From: Prevotella sp.
GTDB lineage: Bacteria; Bacteroidota; Bacteroidia; Bacteroidales; Bacteroidaceae
Direction: 5' to 3'
Assembly: GCA_016283605.1 (NCBI GenBank)
Contig: JAEENF010000213.1
Location: 1 to 19,037, forward strand
Length of the DNA stretch: 19,037 nucleotides
A program made the translations under genes and the position numbers. Below are positions 14,500 to 19,037 of this stretch, piece by piece. Below the pieces are notes generated by a model that was not told the origin of the DNA, did no database searches, and saw nothing but the letters and a program-made list of their open reading frames with translations. Every line of letters starts with the position of its first letter. The first letter of the stretch is position 1.

Positions 14500-14978
14500 T
14501 GCTTCACGAATTTAAATGATGCATCACCCATTTTTACGATGTAAGTCCCTGAGGGATAGTTGGCGAGAGAGACGACGGTGCGCTGGCCACTCTGAGCCTT
14601 TACAGTAGAGATTTTCTTGCCGTCGAGCGAATAGACTTCAAGGACTGTGCCTTCAGGCAGACCTTCGAATGCCATCGCATCCTTGCCCTGCAAGAAACGC
14701 ATCTCGCCAGGACGTACTGACGGCGATTCGATGGCAGTCATCGGACCTTCAAAGGTGTAGCGAAGCACATCGGTAAGCGGATAGCTCGCTGTGACCTTGT
14801 CGGTCTTGAGCCAGAGCTTGCCGTCAACAAACATAGTCTCTGGTTTGTCATTCAGGTCATGATAGACCTTCTGGTTACCTTTCAGCCATACCACCAAGCG
14901 CTGGGTATCGCCCTGCGCCCAAGCCGCCGTAGCAGCAAAGGCAAACAGGAATGAAAGGATGGTAAACTTTACTTTCAT
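14496..14978 (-). CDS. Small secreted protein with T9SS type A-like C-terminal tail
   Basis: 160 residues. Signal peptide MKVKFTILSFLFAFAATAAWA, cut before Q. Residues about 24-75 form the module LVVWLKGNQKVYHDL...YPLTDVLRYTFE, which parallels the N-terminal module of the next gene. From about 108 the sequence LEVYSLDGKKIS...VVSLANYPSGTYIVKMGDASFKFVKQ matches the pattern of type IX secretion sorting domains (VYD-GK, then L-GTYIV, then KFVK). So the protein is little more than an address tag on a small beta module. It may be a partner of the 730-residue protein whose start overlaps its stop. No catalytic residues were recognised. Confidence 0.82.
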   Translation of the reverse strand: MKVKFTILSFLFAFAATAAWAQGDTQRLVVWLKGNQKVYHDLNDKPETMFVDGKLWLKTDKVTASYPLTDVLRYTFEGPMTAIESPSVRPGEMRFLQGKDAMAFEGLPEGTVLEVYSLDGKKISTVKAQSGQRTVVSLANYPSGTYIVKMGDASFKFVKQ

Positions 14979-15040
14979 AATCGTTCCTTTTTAATGAATA
15001 TTGTTGTTTAATTGTTTTTGCGGCTAAGACATATATGCTG

Positions 15041-15048
15041 CAAAAATA
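15041..15048 (-). promoter_or_regulatory. -7 box for the secreted gene pair (TATTTTTG)
   Basis: Minus-strand TATTTTTG fits TAnnTTTG and lies about 62 bases upstream of ATG 14978, leaving a leader of about 57 bases, longer than other leaders here. A direct-repeat element (15068-15104) lies just upstream. Confidence 0.65.
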
Positions 15049-15067
15049 ACAATAATACCCCTAAAAG

Positions 15068-15104
15068 GACTTACAAATCGTCACAATCGACTAACAAATG
15101 ATCA
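15068..15104 (-). promoter_or_regulatory. Candidate AraC-type operator: two direct repeats 21 bp apart
   Basis: On minus, TGATCATTTGTTAGTC (15104-15089) and TGACGATTTGTAAGTC (15083-15068) share 13 of 16 bases and are spaced exactly 21 bp, two helical turns, the arrangement typical of AraC-family targets. The nearer copy ends 19 bases before the -7 box, where it would replace a -33 element. The adjacent upstream gene encodes an AraC-type regulator. An 8-bp inverted pair (GACTTACA at 15068, TGTAAGTC at 15107) overlaps. Confidence 0.55.
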
Positions 15105-15112
15105 TCTGTAAG

Positions 15113-16834
15113 TCAATTTGTGCTTTTCCACTCAGTGGGAGTCATGCCTGTGACAGCCTTAAAGGTACGGAAGAAAGAGGTCTCGGTGGAGAAGCCCGAC
15201 TGCATCCAGACCTCAGAGATCTTCATATCGGGCTTGCGACGTATCAGATCTTTGGCATACTCAACACGATAACCGTTCACAAACTGCGAGAAGGAAATGC
15301 CCTGCTGGCTGTTGATACAACTGGAGATGAGGTTACGATTGGTATTCAAGGCATCTGCCACATCATTAAGCTTCAGCTCGCTGTTCAAATAAAGTTTCTG
15401 TTCCTCCATAAGTAGACAGATCCTGCGCATCAGTTCATCGTTAGTAGAATCAGTGGAACAGGTTGTCAATGATTCCGCTGCGCGATGACGACGGAAAATT
15501 GACAGTGGACAGTGGACAGTGGACAGTTTGATAATGGCTATAATGGCCAGCAGAGCCAGTAGCCATATCCACCAGCGTCCAGCCACAGCCGAATCAGCCT
15601 CTGCTACAGGCTTATCGTCAAGATGTAGGAGATAGACGGAGGCCAGAGGCGAGAAGTTGTCATTATCGAGTTCCCCACCAACTTTCTTGTTAATATTAAG
15701 ACCGCCCACAATCATCAGGTCGCCTTCATCCGTCAGCACTATCATAGGAGAGCCGGCATCGGGCAACGGATCGGTATAATAGAGGGTAATGGGCGCAGGT
15801 GTCTTGTCGTACTCCACGCAGACCACATAGCTGCGGCCCTGCAAGTCGACACCATGCACATAGCCCCGATGGGCTTTCCTGTCAGCGATAAAGGGAGAAT
15901 ACCAGAATATGGAGTCAGAGGGCGAGACACCCGTCTTTGGCACTGGGCATGTGGTGGGCAACAGCGAGAACACGGTATCACGCACCAGCATGAAGGCCAT
16001 CTCGCGATCGACGGGTTTCCAAGCAGTGGTGTCATGTTCACTCCATTCCTGCATAGCCAGCAAAGAGGTATAGTCGCCAATGAGACCGAGGTCGTTTGGG
16101 AAAGATGCCAGATAATTCAGCGGCTGCCACTTATTTAATAAAGGTACGTGCAAGGGCTCGCCCTTCAGACGATCAATCCTGTCGCTACTGACGGGTTTAT
16201 CATACGAACTTTCGTTACCCAGGATAAGGACATCGCCGTCAGAGGTGCGAAGGAGATAAGGTGAAGCCTTTCCTATAGTGACATCCTTGACATGAGAAAA
16301 AGTCCTGTCGCCATCGAACATCTCGATCGCATCGCCAGCATACCAGTTGCCAGACATAACAACTCTCCCGCTGTCCAGTTCAACGCCAGAGGCGAACGTG
16401 CGCTTCATGCTCAGAATGCTGAAGCCTCGGAAGGTATGAGTCTCAGGGTCGTACTCCTCCACTGGATAGCTCTGCCCTACACCCATCGGCTCGGCACTTC
16501 CTCCAGCCAGGAGTACCTTACCAGAGCGAAGCACCATGCAAAGTCCGTTGTCATGAGGATAGGCCATATCCATCAGATGCCACTCGCCATCCTTGTAGTA
16601 CTCTGCCGTAGGGGTGAGCACGAAGTTTGTGGTGTGTCCGCCAAATACCGTCACCTCACCATTCATACAAACGGCAGAATGGCCGTTGCGAGGGATGTTC
16701 AGATCTGGCAACCGCTCGACATCGATTTTCACCAACGGACACGCTGACTTGATACTGTCTGAAGATGCCACAGCCACAAAAGGCAGAAGCATCATCATCA
16801 GGGAAAGTACATAGCTAAGCCTGGATATTGGCAT
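15113..16834 (-). CDS. Membrane one-component regulator: periplasmic Kelch propeller, TM segment, AraC-type HTH
   Basis: 573 residues. A signal/anchor (about 8-24) precedes Kelch-like repeats (about 40-410), seen in HSAVCMNGEVTVFGGH, GLCMVLRSGKVLLAGG, ASGVELDSGRVVMSG and MIVLTDEGDLMIVGG. A membrane segment at about 420-437 (WWIWLLALLAIIAII) leads to a cytoplasmic AraC/XylS DNA-binding domain (about 475-573; VADALNTNRNLISSCIN and ISEVWMQSGFSTETSFFRTFKAVTGMTPTEWK). The build resembles hybrid regulators of Bacteroidetes that sense an envelope ligand and regulate directly, but without a kinase. It starts 22 bases after sufD on the same strand, so it may be read from the suf promoter. The downstream secreted pair is its likely target. 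A heptamer array (15501-15528) encodes the juxtamembrane linker, residues 436-445. Confidence 0.9.
   Translation of the reverse strand: MPISRLSYVLSLMMMLLPFVAVASSDSIKSACPLVKIDVERLPDLNIPRNGHSAVCMNGEVTVFGGHTTNFVLTPTAEYYKDGEWHLMDMAYPHDNGLCMVLRSGKVLLAGGSAEPMGVGQSYPVEEYDPETHTFRGFSILSMKRTFASGVELDSGRVVMSGNWYAGDAIEMFDGDRTFSHVKDVTIGKASPYLLRTSDGDVLILGNESSYDKPVSSDRIDRLKGEPLHVPLLNKWQPLNYLASFPNDLGLIGDYTSLLAMQEWSEHDTTAWKPVDREMAFMLVRDTVFSLLPTTCPVPKTGVSPSDSIFWYSPFIADRKAHRGYVHGVDLQGRSYVVCVEYDKTPAPITLYYTDPLPDAGSPMIVLTDEGDLMIVGGLNINKKVGGELDNDNFSPLASVYLLHLDDKPVAEADSAVAGRWWIWLLALLAIIAIIKLSTVHCPLSIFRRHRAAESLTTCSTDSTNDELMRRICLLMEEQKLYLNSELKLNDVADALNTNRNLISSCINSQQGISFSQFVNGYRVEYAKDLIRRKPDMKISEVWMQSGFSTETSFFRTFKAVTGMTPTEWKSTN
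15501..15528 (-). repeat. Heptamer repeat array 4 inside the Kelch/AraC gene (GACAGTK)
   Basis: Four 7-bp units on plus (GACAGTG three times, then GACAGTT) starting at 15501. It encodes LSTVHCPLS on the minus strand, immediately cytoplasmic to the membrane segment, where a length change would be tolerated. Confidence 0.75.
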
Positions 16835-16856
16835 ATTTCTTTTCGGATGGCTATAG

Positions 16857-18212
16857 TTATTTACAGAGCTTACAACCTGAACATTTATTCAATTCGCCAC
16901 GGAATCGTTTCTCTACCAGGTAGTGCAGGCGATCACGGAGAGGTTCGAGCTGCATGTGGTCGATGACTTCGTTGATGAAGGCATTCTGCAGCAGGAGTTT
17001 GGCCTCAGCAAGTGAGATACCACGCTGACGCATGTAGAAGAGGGCGGCATCGTTAAGTTGACCAACAGTCGAGCCATGGGCACACTTCACATCGTCGGCA
17101 TAGATTTCCAGCATCGGCTGGGTGTACATCCGTGCCTCCTTCGTAGCCGTCAGGTTCTGATTGGTCATCTGCGAGGTGGTCTTCTGAGCACCGTGCTCTA
17201 CCAGTACACGACCTGCAAAAGCGCCTGTAGCCTTTTCGTCGAGCACATATTTGTAAAGCTCCTGCGAGTTGCAGTGAGGCACCTTGTGAACTATCAGCGT
17301 GTTATTGTCCACATGCTGCTGCTTATCGGCAATCACACAACCGTAGCACTGGCACTCAGCACCTTCGCCACTGAAGGTCAGGTCGAGCTTGTTGCGGGTG
17401 ATACCATTGTGCAGGGTGATGACGTTGTGGTTTACACGACTGTTGGCCTGCTGGTCGATATAGACATTGCTCACGCGAACATTCTTATGATGTGTTTCCT
17501 CCATGCAATAGAGGTCTAACGATGCATTCTCACCAACATAAGCCTCGATAACCTGTGTAGCCAGGAAGTTACGATCGTCGGCAGCGTGGTCGCAGAACAG
17601 CATTTTGATTTCTGCGCCTTCTTCAAGGATAATCAGCACACGACGATTTACCATCAAATCGGGCACCTGACGCTGAGCGTTCTGTGGTGTAGCCTTCAGG
17701 ATGTTGATAACCTGGATGGCACGATCCACCTTCACGTTCTTAGGTACATAAACCAGCATACCATCCTGTGCCAGCATCGTGTTAAGCGCCGTAATGGCAT
17801 CCTCGACGGTCTTGGCCAACTTGGTGTAGTACTTGCTTACCAACTCTGGATAGTCGCGCATAGAGCCGATGATAACGTCCTCTGGCAAGTGTCCCTTTGG
17901 CTTTTCGTCGTGGAAGAACATATCGTTGACCACGAAATAGAGGCTCGTGCTCAAGTTAGGTACATCGCAACGGAAGGCGTTGTAAGGATCAACAGGTATC
18001 TGGAGGCGATTCAGGTTTACACCATAGTCGGGCTCAAACAGCTTCTGAATATCAGTGTACTTATAACGCTCTACTTTTTTAGACGGGAAGCCCTGGGCCT
18101 TGAAGTCTTCAAAGGCCTGATCGCGCATAGCATTCATCGCCTCAGGGGCATGATCAAAAATGACCTGCCTCGCCTGCTCGTATAGTTCTATATATTGTTG
18201 TTCTGACTGCAT
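16857..18212 (-). CDS. sufD: Fe-S cluster assembly protein SufD
   Basis: 451 residues from ATG 18212; a GTG at 18245 lies within a heptamer repeat and is rejected. SufD is a beta-helix scaffold partner of SufB and SufC, needed for iron entry during cluster assembly. Supporting segments are AMNAMRDQAFEDFKAQGFPSKKVERYKYTD at the start, EGAEIKMLFCDHAADDRNFLATQ in the helix region, and the conserved CAHGSTVGQLNDAALFYMRQRGIS followed by EAKLLLQNAFINEV near the C-terminus. The last residues, KCSGCKLCK, form a CxxCxxC cluster. It is 52 bases downstream of sufC, a gap that holds heptamer array 5. The next gene, 22 bases on, is the Kelch/AraC regulator rather than sufS. Confidence 0.95.
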   Translation of the reverse strand: MQSEQQYIELYEQARQVIFDHAPEAMNAMRDQAFEDFKAQGFPSKKVERYKYTDIQKLFEPDYGVNLNRLQIPVDPYNAFRCDVPNLSTSLYFVVNDMFFHDEKPKGHLPEDVIIGSMRDYPELVSKYYTKLAKTVEDAITALNTMLAQDGMLVYVPKNVKVDRAIQVINILKATPQNAQRQVPDLMVNRRVLIILEEGAEIKMLFCDHAADDRNFLATQVIEAYVGENASLDLYCMEETHHKNVRVSNVYIDQQANSRVNHNVITLHNGITRNKLDLTFSGEGAECQCYGCVIADKQQHVDNNTLIVHKVPHCNSQELYKYVLDEKATGAFAGRVLVEHGAQKTTSQMTNQNLTATKEARMYTQPMLEIYADDVKCAHGSTVGQLNDAALFYMRQRGISLAEAKLLLQNAFINEVIDHMQLEPLRDRLHYLVEKRFRGELNKCSGCKLCK

Positions 18213-18231
18213 TTCAAGTGCGGTAGCAAAT

Positions 18232-18259
18232 TTTTCACTTTTCACTATTCACTTTTCAC
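18232..18259 (-). repeat. Heptamer repeat array 5 between sufC and sufD (GTGAAAA)
   Basis: Four 7-bp units on plus (TTTTCAC, TTTTCAC, TATTCAC, TTTTCAC) starting at 18232; on minus the unit is GTGAAAA, close to the GTGAAKA unit of array 2. It takes up much of the sufC-sufD gap. Confidence 0.75.
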
Positions 18260-18264
18260 TTAAG

Positions 18265-19020
18265 TTACTCTTCTCCTATTTCTTCCTTGATCCAATCGTA
18301 GCCATGCTCCTGAATCTGTACAGCCAGCTCAGGACCGCCAGTCTTCACGATGCGCCCCTTGTAGAGCACATGCACGAACTGTGGACGTATCATCTCGAGC
18401 AGGCGATCATAGTGAGTGATGACAATGCATGAGGTCTCAGGGGTCTGAAGCTTGTTGACACCTTCGGCTACGATACGCATCGCATCGACATCAAGACCTG
18501 AATCCGTCTCGTCGAGGATGCTGAGCTTGGGCTCCAGCATCGCCATCTGGAAGATCTCATTGCGCTTCTTCTCACCACCGCTGAAGCCCTCGTTCACAGA
18601 ACGATTAGCCAGTTTTGAGTCGAGTTCTACGATCTTACGTTTCTCGCGCATCAGCTTCAAAAACTCGGCAGCATTCATGGGATCCAATCCCTGATACTTG
18701 CGTTTCTCGTTGATGGCAGCCTTCATGAAGTTGGTCATTGAGACACCAGGAATCTCCACAGGATACTGAAACGACAGGAACAAACCTTCGTGCGCCCTGT
18801 CCTCAGGCTTCATCTCGAGGAGGTTCTTGCCATTGAAATAAGCTTCGCCCTCAGTCACTTCGTAAAGCGGATTACCTACGAGCACAGCACTCAGCGTCGA
18901 CTTGCCCGATCCATTGGGTCCCATGATAGCATGCGTCTCGCCATCGTTGATCACAAGGTCGATGCCTTTTAATATCTCTTTCTCGCCAATCTTAGCGTGT
19001 AAGTTCTTAACTTCTAACAT
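18265..19020 (-). CDS. sufC: Fe-S assembly ATPase SufC
   Basis: 251 residues, normal length. It is a soluble ABC ATPase that works with SufB and SufD. Walker A GPNGSGKST is at residues 34-42, the signature GFSGGEKKRNE follows in the middle, and Walker B reads LSILDETDSGLDVDA, the SufC-specific form. There is no membrane segment. ATG 19020 is 17 bases from the window edge; sufB is expected directly upstream outside the window, so the promoter is not visible here. Confidence 0.97.
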   Translation of the reverse strand: MLEVKNLHAKIGEKEILKGIDLVINDGETHAIMGPNGSGKSTLSAVLVGNPLYEVTEGEAYFNGKNLLEMKPEDRAHEGLFLSFQYPVEIPGVSMTNFMKAAINEKRKYQGLDPMNAAEFLKLMREKRKIVELDSKLANRSVNEGFSGGEKKRNEIFQMAMLEPKLSILDETDSGLDVDAMRIVAEGVNKLQTPETSCIVITHYDRLLEMIRPQFVHVLYKGRIVKTGGPELAVQIQEHGYDWIKEEIGEE

Positions 19021-19037
19021 ATCTTTATCCTACGGTT

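Noticed and set aside
13861..14544. 227-residue open frame on plus opposite the BACON-like gene
   Set aside because: No motif, no promoter; the minus frame has a signal peptide and a coupled start.
18213..18245. Upstream GTG start for sufD
   Set aside because: The extra 11 codons come largely from the heptamer repeat; ATG 18212 gives the usual SufD N-terminus.

Overview
The window comes from the chromosome of a Bacteroidales bacterium, most likely Prevotella or a close relative. The evidence is the near-perfect Bacteroidetes -7 boxes (TAnnTTTG) upstream of six transcription units, the very short leaders, secreted proteins with Prevotella-type modules and sorting-like tails, a BACON-like domain, a Kelch/AraC membrane regulator and a SUF Fe-S assembly operon of Bacteroidetes type. 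No rRNA, tRNA, IS element or CRISPR array was seen.

Left part (1-3634): the end of an ABC substrate-binding protein, a membrane SpoIIE-type (PP2C) phosphatase with a Cache-like sensor, and a lipoprotein VanX-like D-Ala-D-Ala dipeptidase, all on + and closely packed. RNase HII (rnhB) lies convergent to them on -.

Central part (3635-9204): a compact + strand export operon of the NHLP/NHLM bacteriocin-export type. It begins with a 33-codon gene, too short for ordinary gene calling, that encodes a double-glycine leader peptide with a predicted 9-residue Thr-rich product. The peptide stop overlaps (ATGA) the start of a STAS anti-sigma-factor-antagonist-like protein. Then follow a short HlyD-like adaptor without a coiled-coil hairpin, a C39-peptidase ABC exporter and a second ABC exporter without a peptidase but with the N-terminal region of the NHLP permease/ATPase family. 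The operon promoter is shared with divergent rnhB and sits beside a striking two-armed element (three 9-bp motifs on each side of a 14-bp centre). The phosphatase upstream and the STAS protein inside the operon suggest partner-switching control of peptide export or of a sigma factor. This is the best candidate for an undescribed system in the window.

Right part (9205-19037): sufS, then on - further right sufD and sufC, with sufB presumably just outside. About 6.4 kb of accessory DNA separates sufD from sufS. It holds a Kelch-propeller/AraC one-component regulator, a probable target pair (small secreted protein with a T9SS-like tail plus a 730-residue secreted BACON-like protein, overlapping by ATGA) with a direct-repeat candidate operator, a repeat-rich non-coding stretch with four 21-bp palindromic units, a solitary minimal nucleotidyltransferase and a secreted hypothetical protein with a strong terminator. 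Five arrays of 7-bp tandem repeats are scattered through the window, two of them inside genes.
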